A DNA stretch of 64,000 nt from assembly GCA_034401795.1 (NCBI GenBank), contig CM067367.1, forward strand, positions 53,588,269 through 53,652,268. Direction: 5' to 3'. The position numbers and the translations under genes were made by a program. The stretch's first letter is position 1, and each line of letters begins with the position of its first letter. This document shows positions 10,743-21,152 of this stretch, one piece after another. Below the pieces are notes generated by a model. That model was not told where the DNA came from, did not search any database, and saw only the letters and a list, made by a program, of their open reading frames with translations. Source of the DNA: Chaetoderma sp. LZ-2023a (Eukaryota > Mollusca > Caudofoveata > Chaetodermatida > Chaetodermatidae).

Positions 10743-11072
10743 TTGCGTGGCGACATGATCGAGTTATATAAAATTCTCAGCAATAAATATGACCAAGTTA
10801 CTGCAGACCTTATTGAGCGACAAGACACAAATAGCATAACTCGAGGCCACAGCCTAAAAATTAAGAAAATAAGACCAAGACTCAATATACGAAAGTTTTC
10901 TTTCCCGTTGCGCTGTACTGATCAATGGAATAAACTACCCGAATCCGTTATCAGCGCCCCCTCAGTGAATTCTTTCAAAGCTAGACTAGACAAGCTATGG
11001 GAAAGTCATCCATTGCGCTATAACTACGACTGTGAACCCATCTGTAATATTTATACTCCAGAATCATTATAA
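10743..11072 (+). pseudogene. LINE RT C-terminal tail, out of frame
   Basis: This continues the RT C-terminus of the preceding ORF in a different frame: MRGDMIELYKILSNKYDQV, HSLKIKKIRPRLNIRKFSF, DQWNKLPESVISAPSVNSFK. These are the conserved tail motifs of CR1-type LINEs. It is separated from the main frame by a single-base slip near 10718, so it is not translated with it. Confidence 0.85.
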
Positions 11073-11285
11073 CATAGCCAATGTATAATTGTTAATAACA
11101 ACTTAATAACATTAAAATGAACCATAAATATATGCAGCCCATTCCTGACGTTAGAGGCTTGTTGACGCCTGCTGTCAGTAGAGGATTCGTATAAGTTTGT
11201 ATAAGAAAATAGGCGTTGCAGACACCATTTATTGCTTAAATAAATAGGACGAATTTGTATAGAGGTGAACTGTTCTAAATACGTA

Positions 11286-11930
11286 TGCACATGTCACAGG
11301 CATTTGAAGTTTACCCGCCTATTTCATATTATTAGCATATTTCATATACTACTATATATATTATATAATACACAAGGTGGTCAATGAAGATCACAGAAAC
11401 ACAGTACGCATGCACAAAAACATGGCAAAAATCTTAGTTCTAAGCCTCTCCGTTCGGGATGATGGCGGCGTATCGTGTCTGTTATATCTGTCTAACACAT
11501 CAATGCTGGTTTTGCATCACTGCTATGATACGCAGCTATGAATTTTATTAACTTTATTACGGTTTTTATAAAGCGAATTGTAAATGTTCCAGAAACCATT
11601 GGGGAACAACTAGCCATTGCTAGACTGGTCCCTGGCGCGCTGTATCTGTTTGCGGAACGCCAGCATCGTTGGACCTTTCACCCCAACACCAACAATATGC
11701 ATTCAGATGACAATTAAAATATTTCAAGTCAAAATATAAAATTTAAACTGAAGTAAAATAATAATTGATCTTGAATTAGAACTAAGATTTTTGCTTTGCT
11801 TTTGTTCATGCGTACTGTGTTTCCGTGATGTTTGTTGACCACCTTGTGTATTATATATATAGTAGTATATAAAATATGCTAATAATATGAAATAGGCGGG
11901 TAAACTTCAAATGCCTGTGCACATGTATAG
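11286..11930. mobile_element. Long-TIR (foldback-like) element
   Basis: Two inverted arms of about 150 bp (about 11286-11440 and about 11775-11930) match as reverse complements with few differences. Shared words include AGGCATTTGAAGTTTACCC and CACAAGGTGGTCAA. The roughly 330-bp centre has no ORF. This is the architecture of a foldback or long-TIR MITE. A target duplication could not be fixed because the flanks are repetitive. Confidence 0.8.
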
Positions 11931-11940
11931 TACATTTGAA

Positions 11941-12165
11941 GCTAATTTTTAATCTAGCTTGGAGGACATTCTGGTAAATCCAGTCCACGATATTCAGAAC
12001 AATGCGTCTGCCCATTGTCAGTGATATCTGCCAGCATTATTGCATCTTACCAGGGCCTACGCCATTAAATAGTGGTGCCAGTCCAATGACGTTATAAAAT
12101 TTGTACCGACGTATCGCGGTGCTCCTCGCTATTTGGGGAAATACGAACAAGTTCATAGTAACTAT
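11941..12165 (+). repeat. Tandem unit 1 (empty-site copy)
   Basis: First of two direct repeats of about 220 bp beginning GCTAATTTTTAATCTAGC. It contains the uninterrupted site AACAATGC that the second unit has duplicated around a hAT-like insertion, so it acts as an internal empty-site reference. Confidence 0.9.
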
Positions 12166-12236
12166 TAGTAAGCTAATTTTTAATCTAGCTTGGAGGGCAT
12201 TCTGGTAAATCCAGTCCACGATATTCGCAACAATGC

Positions 12237-13541
12237 TAGGCTTGCACGATTATCCGATATCGAAAATCACGATTTTTTTTCAGCCACGATTTTTTACGAT
12301 GTGATTTTGAAAAAATCGAAATATCGCCAAAATTTTACTGTCATGCCGTATTCTGTCTATTTGTAGCATAGGTGTCTATTACGTCAAGCTGTTCAATTTA
12401 TTTCCAAACCAACATCTCTGAGAAAGGGATGGGATTATACTAGGAATAGGTAAAAAAAGGTTGAAGTTCATTCTCTAAAATTGCTTTGAAAGATGGACAC
12501 TAATACGAAAATTCAACGCAATCTACCGGTAGGATTTCTTGCCGCCTTACTGTATACCTCAAAACCATGATCGCGGGAGTGAAATTATTACCTGGGAGGG
12601 TATAAATATTGCATGTTTTGTAATAAGCATGGTTTATAAAATCAAAAGTAATCCAAAATTTGACATTAAATGGCGTCGCGGGAATATATAAATCACGTGA
12701 TATTGCTTGCTCTCCTGTTTTTGGAGGCGAGAGGTGTTCACAAATGTGATAGCTAAATGAGATGGTATGTATACACGCTTTAGCAAGCATGGCGAACTAT
12801 CCTAGATGTTTCTGAAGGCTTAACTATTATTAGTAAAATATATAAATCACGTGATATTGCTCGCTCCTGGTTTTGGAGGCGAGGGTGGTGCGTTTACAAA
12901 TGTGATAGCTAAATGAGATAGTATACACGCTTTAGCAAGCAAGGTGAACTATCCAAGATGTTTCTGAAGGCTAACTATTATTATTAACCGGGTACTCGGT
13001 AAATGCGGAGCAGATCTAAACATCAGATGTCTATGGTTTTAAAGTACATTCCTAATATCACGTGATTTGTATATTTTCACAAAGACGACATGAAATGTCA
13101 AATTTTAGGATTCATTTTCGTGTAATAAACGATGATTTTAACAGAGTACGTAATATTTAGGTTGGCCAATGTAATAATTTCACTCCCGCAATGATGGATA
13201 TGGTATACATTAAGACAAGGGGTAAGGCGACAGGAAATTATTAATCGTGTCATATTTTCGTGTTATTAATGATCGGTTTTAGTTTAAGCATCTTGGCGAC
13301 TGGATTTCAAGTTTTTGTTGAAATTTACCAATTAGAAGTCATCCGGCTAAAACTGATATGAAAACTCAGAGTGAAACCGATATGGCTACATAAGCCTGAC
13401 CAAGCAGTCCAACTCAACCCAAGACCAATTCACCCCGTGAATTCATATACCTTAAAATAGGCTATACGATATATCGAAATATCGCGATTTCTTCACCACG
13501 ATATATCGCGATACCTCCTAGGACAATATCGTGCAAGCCTA
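12237..13541 (+). mobile_element. hAT-like non-autonomous element, perfect 8-bp TSD
   Basis: Ends in TAGGCTTGCACGAT and its reverse complement ATCGTGCAAGCCTA. It is flanked by a perfect 8-bp direct repeat, aacaatgc (12229-12236 and 13542-13549). The subterminal regions are full of ATATCG words that could serve as transposase-binding motifs. No transposase ORF is present. The 8-bp duplication fits hAT (or P) superfamily transposition; the TAG start fits many hAT MITEs. A partial copy in the opposite orientation lies at 47913-49085. Confidence 0.9.
12684..12990. repeat. 154-bp internal tandem duplication
   Basis: Inside the hAT-like element two adjacent copies with a period of about 154 bases begin ATATAAATCACGTGATATTG. 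Each contains TGTGATAGCTAAATGAGAT and ends near TTTCTGAAGGCT. Confidence 0.85.
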
Positions 13542-14189
13542 AACAATGCGTCTGCCCATTGTCAGTGATATTCGCCAGCATTATTGCATCCTTTACCGGG
13601 ACCTACACCATTAAATAGTGGCGCCAGTCCAATGACGTTATAAAATTTGTACCGACGTATCGCGGTGCTCCCCGCTATTTGGGGAAATACAATCAAGTTC
13701 ATAGTAACTATGACGTCATAATGAAATGTCATCCGCTAGAACTTTTAGATCGCGTTTATCCAGACATAAGCTACAAAAAACAGGAATTAATGCATGTCTG
13801 CGCCATAAATAGGAATAAATAAAGCTTTTATCTTGTCTGCATCAGACTATTTAATCGCTTTACATTCTAAAGTAAATGTACGCTATTTCATGATAACAAT
13901 ATCACAAAAATTCTGGACATTGAAAATGCGCACTAGGTTGCCCTAAAACAACGAGAGGAACATACGCATAATGAAGAACCATATCCCATAATGCAACAGG
14001 GGCCCATGAAGAAACCACAAAAGCTATATCATAAGCCGAAACCGGAACCAAAAAAAATGCTCGCGACTGGAAATGAAGCTTTCTCAGTCGCATGGTATAT
14101 GTATTTTAGCCTGGTTCCCTGTCTCATTTTCTGTTGATTTTTCCTCATTACATGTACATACATGTTATCTACATACCCTCACTTAGTTT

Positions 14190-14215
14190 GCGATGGCTTC
14201 ACGCGAAGCCATCGC
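14190..14215. repeat. Inverted repeat GCGATGGCTTC-n4-GAAGCCATCGC
   Basis: A perfect 11-bp stem with a four-base loop. A related palindrome with the same GCGATGGC outer arm lies at 14537-14552. Confidence 0.9.
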
Positions 14216-14536
14216 TCACTGCGCTATAACCTAATCCAGAAACACACGTTTTGCTTTAAAATAACGTCGATTAGGCCAGTGTCTAGGCCGCCGTCTATAC
14301 TGGCTTGATAGGTCTAGATATGGGTCTACATGCAATCCCGAGGGGGTGGGGTGGAGTGGGGCCCCCTAAAGTATCCTGGAAATTTGAGGTTGTGTGGTGG
14401 AATTCAACCAAATTTGTTATATTTGAGTTACCCATACACGATTCCAGTTCGTGAAACCACTGTTATATTGGACTCCGGCCTTATTGGAGGGGTACAGTTG
14501 TCAGGCTAAAAGGTTAATGAAAGCATGGGTTTTTGC

Positions 14537-14552
14537 GATGGCGCGCCATCGA
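14537..14552. repeat. 16-bp perfect palindrome CGATGGCGCGCCATCG
   Basis: A self-complementary 16-mer, about 340 bp from the related palindrome at 14190-14215. Confidence 0.9.
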
Positions 14553-14786
14553 CTGCACGTTATATGGTCGTAGCCTGCTGACATACAGATTTTCTCAATT
14601 TAGTGAACTATTTTTCAGCAGAAACTGCGCAAAACAGGGTAAATTTGCGGGCAAAGGTATGTCGATATTTATATCCTGAAATGCGGGAGATGTCCATAGA
14701 ATATAACGCTTACAAATGCGCATTTGGGGGTGGGGGCGCACCGTGAATACTGACCTGTTTGATCCCACTATTGGTTAAACCCCCTG

Positions 14787-14956
14787 TTCTCCTTCGATCA
14801 ATACTCACTATTCTGTTACTTCTGATATACAGCTGGCCCTGACAGCTGGCTCTAGGACTATAGACTTAGAAAGCTTTACCGACTCCTTGGAACCGGGTAC
14901 TCGGCTCCCAACTGCCGAGTACCCGTCTACCATAGAGCTCATTCTTGTTTGCATAG
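14787..14956 (+). repeat. DIRS-B left inverted terminal repeat
   Basis: The reverse complement of the DIRS-B right repeat at 28187-28380. It includes ACTTCTGATATACAGCTGG and an internal 11-bp stem (GGGTACTCGGC...GCCGAGTACCC). Confidence 0.9.
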
Positions 14957-15073
14957 CAACAAGAGCTATACATGCTTTTTCGCAGTTGGAAAGATTGAGA
15001 AATAAAAGTCTAAGTCTTTGTGTAACTGTGATTGTGATAGCTAGTGACTCTCTTGCAAGGATAATTGGATAAT

Positions 15074-15097
15074 ATGGATACCGCCGATGATAACCAG
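15074..15097 (+). pseudogene. DIRS-B predicted first gag exon
   Basis: ATG plus seven codons (MDTADDNQ) ending CAG|GTCGTA, in phase 0 with an acceptor at 15866-15867 that opens the zinc-finger gag frame. The same arrangement is in DIRS-A and DIRS-C. The exon is a prediction, based on conservation of an ATG, frame and GT/AG edges. Confidence 0.5.
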
Positions 15098-15324
15098 GTC
15101 GTATAGTTCCTTATTATTCCATAGTTAAAAGACTTAGGTCTCTAAATTTCGTTGTGTCGCATATTCCAATTTCTGACCCCAAAGAATCTGGGACGTGTGT
15201 TAACAACGAGATATGCCGGATGGTCGCCTTCTTTAACCCCAGCAGGCGATCAGCAGATATGAAAATAGGTGTTTGCTACAGTATTTGTAACACGAATATC
15301 GGCTGACGTCGTTCTCCGTAAGAT

Positions 15325-15358
15325 CCGAGCGGGTGACGTCACACCCGTGGTGCTCGGA
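15325..15358. promoter_or_regulatory. CRE-like stem-loop in DIRS-B 5' region
   Basis: TGACGTCA (15334-15341), the consensus cAMP-response element, lies between GGGTG and CACCC and, further out, between CCGAGC and GCTCGG, forming an imperfect stem. The arrangement recurs in DIRS-A and DIRS-C. Binding is not shown. Confidence 0.45.
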
Positions 15359-15867
15359 TGTTTATGTGAAGAAAATTTTTTCATTAATTCGCGCATCTTG
15401 TTCTGGGTGCTGCGTACTAAAAATGGTACCAGAAAACTGGAATGTTCAAGTTTTGCGTGTTATCACGATCTGTCTGCAATGATCGGTGGTTTCAAAATTC
15501 TTGATTAAGATGTGTGGTCTGCGGTTTTACCGTGTGCTACAGCAGTTTGTTTACATTTTGTTGTTTCTTCACGTATCATTTTGGCTTTCGTTAGGAGTAT
15601 AATTTATATTGATGGTAAATATACCCCGAATGCTATGCGATATGATTCCTAGTTCCGTTATACATCCTGGAGGATCAATTATGGGTGTATTTAATGCCCG
15701 AGCTTCGTTCTTGTCGTCATAATCAATGCGATCTTTCCTGTAACGTTGCGGGGTGGGGTGCGGGAGGGTTACAGTTAATTTATGGTCAAATTATTTGAGA
15801 ATTAATTGTCTGCCTTCCATCCGTGTCTCGTTCCGCTTGCTTATTGTAGGTTTGTGCTTATTTATAG

Positions 15868-15933
15868 GCCAAGCCAGCCCCGCCATCATGTGACGAGTGC
15901 CACAAGTTCGTACGGGTCCTATTTAAGGACCAT
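15868..15933 (+). pseudogene. DIRS-B gag second exon, 5' piece
   Basis: Frame from the predicted acceptor: AKPAPPSCDECHKFV and onward, the start of a Cys-rich finger. It is cut by the insertion of DIRS-A and resumes at about 23028. Confidence 0.65.
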
Positions 15934-16102
15934 TTCTCCTTCGATCAATACTCACCATTCTGTTACTTCTGATATACAGCTGGCTCTGACAGCGGCTCTA
16001 GGACTATAGACTTAGAAAGCTTTACCGACTCCTGGGAACCGGGTACTCGGCTCCCAACTGCCGAGTACCCGTTTACCATAGAGCTCATTCTTGTTTGCAT
16101 AG
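15934..16102 (+). repeat. DIRS-A left inverted terminal repeat
   Basis: The reverse complement of 22835-23027, running from TTCTCCTTCGATC to TTGTTTGCATAG. Confidence 0.9.
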
Positions 16103-16210
16103 CGACAAGAGCAATACATGCTTTTTGCATTAAGGATTTTAGTGTTTTAAAATAATCTAAGTCTTTAATCAGTGATAGTTTGTGTGTTCTGAAAGGATTA
16201 ACTAAGGACT

Positions 16211-16237
16211 ATGGAGAATACCGCCCAAGAAAACCAG
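16211..16237 (+). pseudogene. DIRS-A predicted first gag exon
   Basis: ATG plus eight codons (MENTAQENQ) ending CAG|GTTGTA. Compared with B and C it has a 3-base insertion plus substitutions and still keeps its frame, which supports a coding role. The matching acceptor is at 17002-17003. Confidence 0.55.
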
Positions 16238-16465
16238 GTTGTATTGTTCTTTATTATCCATAGTTAAAAGACTTAGGTCTCTAAATTTCGTTGTGTCGCA
16301 TGTTCCAATTTCTGTCCCCATAGAATCTGGGACGTGTGCTAACAACGATATATGCCAGACGATCGCCTTCTTTAAACCCCAACAGGCGATCGGCAGATAT
16401 GAAAATAGGTGTTTGCTACGGTATTTCTAACACGAATATCGGCTGACGTCGTTCTCCGTAGAATC

Positions 16466-16499
16466 CGAGCGGGTGATGTCACACCCGGTCGCTCGGATG
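16466..16499. promoter_or_regulatory. CRE-like stem-loop in DIRS-A (degenerate core)
   Basis: The same position and stem as in B and C, but the core reads TGATGTCA (16474-16481) instead of TGACGTCA. The outer CCGAGC/GCTCGG and GGGTG/CACCC arms are kept. Confidence 0.4.
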
Positions 16500-17003
16500 T
16501 TTATGTGAAGAAAAATTTTTCATTAATTCGCGCATCTTATTCTGGGTGCTGCGTACTAAAAATGGTACCGGAAACTTTAGAATGATCAAGTTTACGTGTG
16601 ATCACGATCGGTTTGCAATGATCGGTGGTTTCAAAATTCTTGAGTAGATGTGTGGTCTGCGGTTTTACCGTGTGAGACAGCAGTTTTGTTATACATTTTG
16701 TTGTTTTCTTCACATATCGTGCTGCGTTCGTTAGGAGTATAATTTATATTGATTAGTAAATATACCCTGAATGCTATGCGATATGATTCCTGGAGCCGTT
16801 ACACATCCTGGAGGATCTATTATGGGTGTGTTGTGCCCGCCGCGTACTTGTCGTCATAATCAATGCGATCGTTGTAACGTGGCGGGGTGGGGTGCGGGGA
16901 GGTTACGGTTAATTTATGAGTCAAATTATTTGAAAATTAATTGTCTGCCTTCCATCCGGGTCTCGTTCCGCTTGTTTATTGTAGGTTTGTGCTTATTTTA
17001 TAG

Positions 17004-19128
17004 GCCAAGCCAGCCCCGCCATCATGTGACGACTGCCATAAGTTTGTCCGTGTAATGTTCAAGGACCATGTCTGTTTTATGTGTGCCCTGTGTAATATAG
17101 ATCATAGGTGTAATGTTTGTGCAGTGTGGTCCGTCGAAACGATGGTTAAGTTCCTTGCCCAGAAGGACTTGGCTGGGTCTGACGCGGGGTCAGGCGGTCC
17201 GAGAGTAAATCGTGGAGCGCCCGGTTCGGCCGGTGCGGGTGCTCCACGTCCCCAGCTGGAGGTGGCGGAGATGGCACCGCCGGCGTGGTTTGGTCCGGCT
17301 CTGCAGGGTTTTTCTGCATAGCGTTCTGACCACGCTGGTGTCGTCCCTGCTACCAAAGGTTGGGGGGCAGTTTCTCCCCATGCCTGGTACGGATCCTGTC
17401 CTCGGACAGGATTCTGGACTGGTTACCGAGGGGGCCGTCTCGTACGGCACCCTGGCAGTCCCGTCTGGCTTCGGCCAGACGGGTTTCTGTTTCTCTGCGG
17501 CCACCTCCGGGTGGTCCAGTAGCGGTGGCCGGTCCGTCAGGTGTGGGAGCCGTCCGCCAGGACGGTTCCACGGTTGACTCGTCTAGTGACGACTCTTCGG
17601 AGTCTGAAGACGAGGAGGCCGAGGAGGAGAGGTTGCTGCGGCCCGTGAAGCCGCAGGTGGAGAATATGGAGGTTGATTCCGTCCTAGACGGAACCGGCCT
17701 CCATTTGTCTGGTTTGGCGCAAGCCAGGTCAGCGGCTCCGCCTGTGGCTGAGGCAAATCCGTTACCGTGCACCGGTTCCGTGCGGCTTGGTTTGGCACCA
17801 GCCGTCACGGGAACGGGTGTGCCGGGCCGGGCGTGGTACTCACCTATCTCGCCTGGTCCGGCAGTCGGACGTGGGGTGCCGTGGGCGCCCGTGTCCGGCT
17901 ATGGTTCCGCGACTGCTACGGGTCCGTACGGTTTTCCGTGTGGACCTACCCCATGGACCGGAGTGTTTCATGGGGTGGCGGCGGAACCGTGTGGTACCGG
18001 AGTGCCTGGCGTGTCAGCCGTGGCTCCTTGCTGGGAGGCCGTGGCTGGCAGACCCGTGAGCACGTCAACGGGTGACGTGTTTGCGGGGGTGTCTTCATCG
18101 GAGGTAGATTGGTCAGATGCTCTGGCGTGGCTAGCCAGGGTTGACCCGTCTGTGGTTTCGGCCACGGCCGATGAAGATGCGCCCCGTCCGTCGGTTGCGT
18201 CGATCAGGACGGGGATTTTGCCCGCGGCCCGGATCCAGTCAGTGGGACTGGATCCACGGTTCATAGAATGGTTGGATGCTATTTATAGCAAACAACTGAT
18301 GACCAAGGGTCAGCTCCCTGCGGCCTCCAGGGAGGTGCGGGCAAGATGTCGTATTCCGCGGGGGGAATACGACAGGTATGGTGTAGTCCCGTCGGTCACG
18401 GAGTGACCGATGGGTACTGGGCGTCCAGAGTGCCGTGCCGGGTCACCCCGGTCCGGCACTTGTGGACAAGTCTCAGGTACACCAGGAAGAAGTCCTGTCC
18501 CTAGCGATGAGGGTGTGAGGGCAGCGATGAGCGCTGTCAACCACTCTTATCGTCTCCTTCAGTCGGTGTGGGCTGAAGCGGGGCAGGCCACCCTGTGCCA
18601 CCTGTGGCGCTTTCATGTGTCAATGACGGCCTGGTGCTGTCGATGGACGCATTGGCAAGGGTGCAAGCGCGTGTGACGAAATCCAGGAGGCAAATGGTCA
18701 TTGACCATATGCGTCCGGCTACGGCAGTCAGGGAGCGTCTCCTTGGGACACCCCTGACAGGGCCTAGCATCTTCGGTGGCCAAGCGTGGGCCATCTTAGA
18801 GGATACCGCCAGTATCGCGCAGAATCGGTTAGCGGTAAACCTACAGCTAGAGCTAGTGCGACAAGCGCATGCACTAGGGCCTGTGGGGAAACCGCTAACG
18901 GGACAACCTTCAAAGGAGCAGAAGAAGCATAAGGGCAAGGCGAAAGCTAGGCCTGTTGCGACTTCTGCTTCAGCTGGGATTTCAGAGCCGCCGCCGGCGA
19001 AGAAGCCCAGGAAGGTTGTAGAGGCGCCTACCCTCCCCAATGTTGCTCCTGACCGCCCTAGAGGTGGGAAGGGCAAGGGGAAGGGTAAGGCCTCAAAGGG
19101 CGGACAGAAGGGGCCGAAGCGTACCTGA
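17004..19128 (+). pseudogene. DIRS-A gag (zinc-finger protein), frameshifted
   Basis: The main gag exon. From the acceptor the frame reads AKPAPPSCDDCHKFV and then a dense Cys cluster (CFMCALCNIDHRCNVCAVW), probably a nucleic-acid-binding finger. Next come Pro/Gly-rich sequence, an acidic Ser patch (SSSDDSSESEDEEAEEE), a central domain (RARCRIPRGEYDRYG, MSAVNHSYRLLQSVW) and a Lys/Gly-rich basic tail ending at the stop near 19128. Compared with B and C it has one-base insertions near 17310 and 17492 and a two-base loss near 18404. It is GC-rich, unlike the intron around it. It is presumed to form the particle or RNA-binding structure. Confidence 0.8.
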
Positions 19129-19247
19129 GGGTACGAAAGCTCCCTTCATATCCGCCTGGACCGCGCCTGTGTGACAGGAACAGCGGTGCCAGTTATACCC
19201 GTCGTGCCTAGAACGAAATGGTTCTCTCTCTCTCTCGTTAAGAAAGA

Positions 19248-21150
19248 GTGGGGGGGCGGACTGCGAGCCGGACAACCCCGTTAGACGTCGAGGCGTCTAT
19301 GGTGGGTGGAAGGCTCATGCGTTTCGTCGAGGCCTGGCAAGGTGTGACGTCAGACAGTCTGGTCCTGGGATGGTTATCCCAGGGTTACATGCCGGAGTGG
19401 TGGGACTTTCCACCACAAAATCTGTCTTTGGCACCTGTCTGGACACCCGTACCAAGGGAGCCAGACAAGTTAGAAGCCGTTCAAAAGGAAGTGTCGGGTT
19501 TGCTTCTGAAGGGAGCAATAAATCCAGCAAATCGAAACACTCCAGGCTTCTATTCAAACATGTTCCTTGTCCCCAAGAGCACAGGGGGATGGAGACCCAT
19601 ACTCAATCTCAGGCCATTAAATTGGTTTAGCCATACGCCTCGGTTCCAGATGGAAATGCCGAGGTCGGTAATGCGGGATTGAGGAAAGGAATGTGGTGTG
19701 TATCGATCGATCTGAAAAATGCATATTTCCACATTCCTATGAATCGGAGTTGGCACAGGTTTCTGAGATTTGCGTTTCAGAGTCAACTATGGGAGTTTAC
19801 AGTCTCCCGTTTGGCCTGTCGACAGCTCCGAGGGTTTTCACAAGAGTGGTCCTTGCGGTGACAGCGTTTCTCAGAAAAGAGAACGTGGCGCTACACACCT
19901 ACATAGACGACTGGCTGCTTAAGGCAGACTCGGCAGCCAGGTTGAACGTGGATACTGCTCTGACTCTGAAGTTACTTTCAGATCTAAGCTGCATAGTCAA
20001 CGAGGAGAAATCCGAGTTGACGCCCACTCAACGTTTCGTTTATTTGGGGATGCGATTCGACCTTGAGGAGGGCAGGGTTTACCCATCAGAGCCCAGAGTG
20101 GTGTCTCTGTTAGCCATCCTCAAGAGTTTCGAGTGGGAAACCACATTCAAGGCGAGGCGGTTCCTTCAGATGCTGGGCATAATGGTCTCCATGGAGCAGG
20201 TTATCCCGTACGATGCTCTAATGCGAAGACCTATCCAGTTGTATCTGATGTCTCTGTGGAAACAGAGAACAGAACCCCTGTCAAAACTGGTGCCAGTTTT
20301 GGAGCCGATAATATCGCATCTGCTATGGTGGAAACAGCGTCAGAATCTCCTAATAGGGGTTTCGCTGCACCTACCCCAACCCCAGCTGTCCGTTTACACG
20401 GATGCATCGCTGGAAGGGTGGGGTGCCTGCCTGGGAGAACCAGGTCTCGGGCACATGGACTCTCCCGGAGAGTCAGCTGCATATCAATCTGTTGGAAATG
20501 ATGGCAGTGGAACTGGCGTTGGAAGAGTTCCTTCCGATGATCAGGGGCAAGGTGATATTGATACGGTCGGTCAATTCGACAGTAGTATCATATATAAATC
20601 GCCAAGGCGGGACCAGGTCGCCCACTCTGTGTATCAGGGTGTGGCACTTGATTCAATGGTGCAGGAATTACTCGGTTGTTTTGAAAGCAGCTCGTATTCC
20701 TGGCCGATTGAACATTCTGGCGGATGCTTTGTCTCGCAGACAGAGAATCCTGCCAACAGAATGGTCCCTCAACCCTCCAGTTCTGCGACGGATCTTCGAG
20801 CATTGGGGCAAACCCAACGTGGACTTGTTCGCCACAAAGGAAAATGCTCAAATCATGACATATGTCTCGCCGATTACAGATCCAAATGCCGTCGATACAG
20901 ACGCTCTGGCGATAAGCTGGAGAGGGATGCACGCTTACGCGTACCCACCCACCATTCTTCTACCGAAGGTTTTGGTGAAGGTCAGGGAGGAACCGTGTCT
21001 GGTCCTGCTAATAGCGCCGTATTGGCCGAGCAGGGCGTGGTTCACGGATCTTCTAGATCTGCTGGTGGAAAATCCTGTGCAGTTGCCCGAGATTCCGAAC
21101 ATAATCTCCCAGGCCAAGGGACGCTTCCTACACGAGCGTCCCGAGATGTT
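19248..21150 (+). pseudogene. DIRS-A RT / RNase H / methyltransferase-like ORF, frameshifted
   Basis: Pieces in several frames show DIRS-type RT (GGRLMRFVEAWQGVTSD, KSTGGWRPILNLRPLNWF, VSIDLKNAYFHIP, FGLSTAPRVFTRVV, HTYIDDWL). RNase H follows: VYTDASLEGWGACL, LLEMMAVELALEEF, then VNSTVVSYINRQGG, where the Asp expected before NST is Val, and ILADALSR. After it comes VDLFATKENAQ...DPNAVDTDALAISW...YAYPP, which fits the Dam-like methyltransferase region of DIRS1-group elements. Frameshifts lie near 19670, 19805 and 20440. The true start is uncertain because a TCTCTC run lies just upstream. Confidence 0.85.
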
Positions 21151-21152
21151 CA

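Larger units (their letters stand above)
8350..11090 (+). mobile_element. CR1-like LINE with PHD finger fused to RT
   Basis: A sense-strand non-LTR element in NDUFS3 intron 1. A long ORF joins an N-terminal cysteine-rich/PHD region directly to a reverse transcriptase. The RT C-terminus continues in another frame after a one-base slip. No endonuclease domain lies between them, unlike a normal ORF2, so an internal deletion probably fused ORF1 to the RT. No clear target duplication or 3' tail was found, and the limits are approximate. Confidence 0.85.
12172..13712 (+). repeat. Tandem unit 2, interrupted by a hAT-like element
   Basis: Second direct repeat of the unit at 11941-12165, in two parts: 12172-12236 and 13542-13712. 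Apart from a few substitutions it matches unit 1 once the 12237-13541 element and one AACAATGC are discounted. Confidence 0.9.
13713..14786. other. Intron 1 sequence with two palindromes
   Basis: No gene. It contains the palindromes at 14190-14215 and 14537-14552 and is otherwise plain AT-rich intron, up to the left end of DIRS-B. Confidence 0.6.

Noticed and set aside
14787..15933. A separate solo left-end DIRS fragment
   Set aside because: First read as a truncated copy beside DIRS-A, but its continuation is found after DIRS-A's right end, so it is the left part of DIRS-B.
17350..17808. Long minus-strand frames opposite DIRS gag
   Set aside because: GC-rich gag lacks stops on the opposite strand; these are shadows that recur in the same place in each copy.
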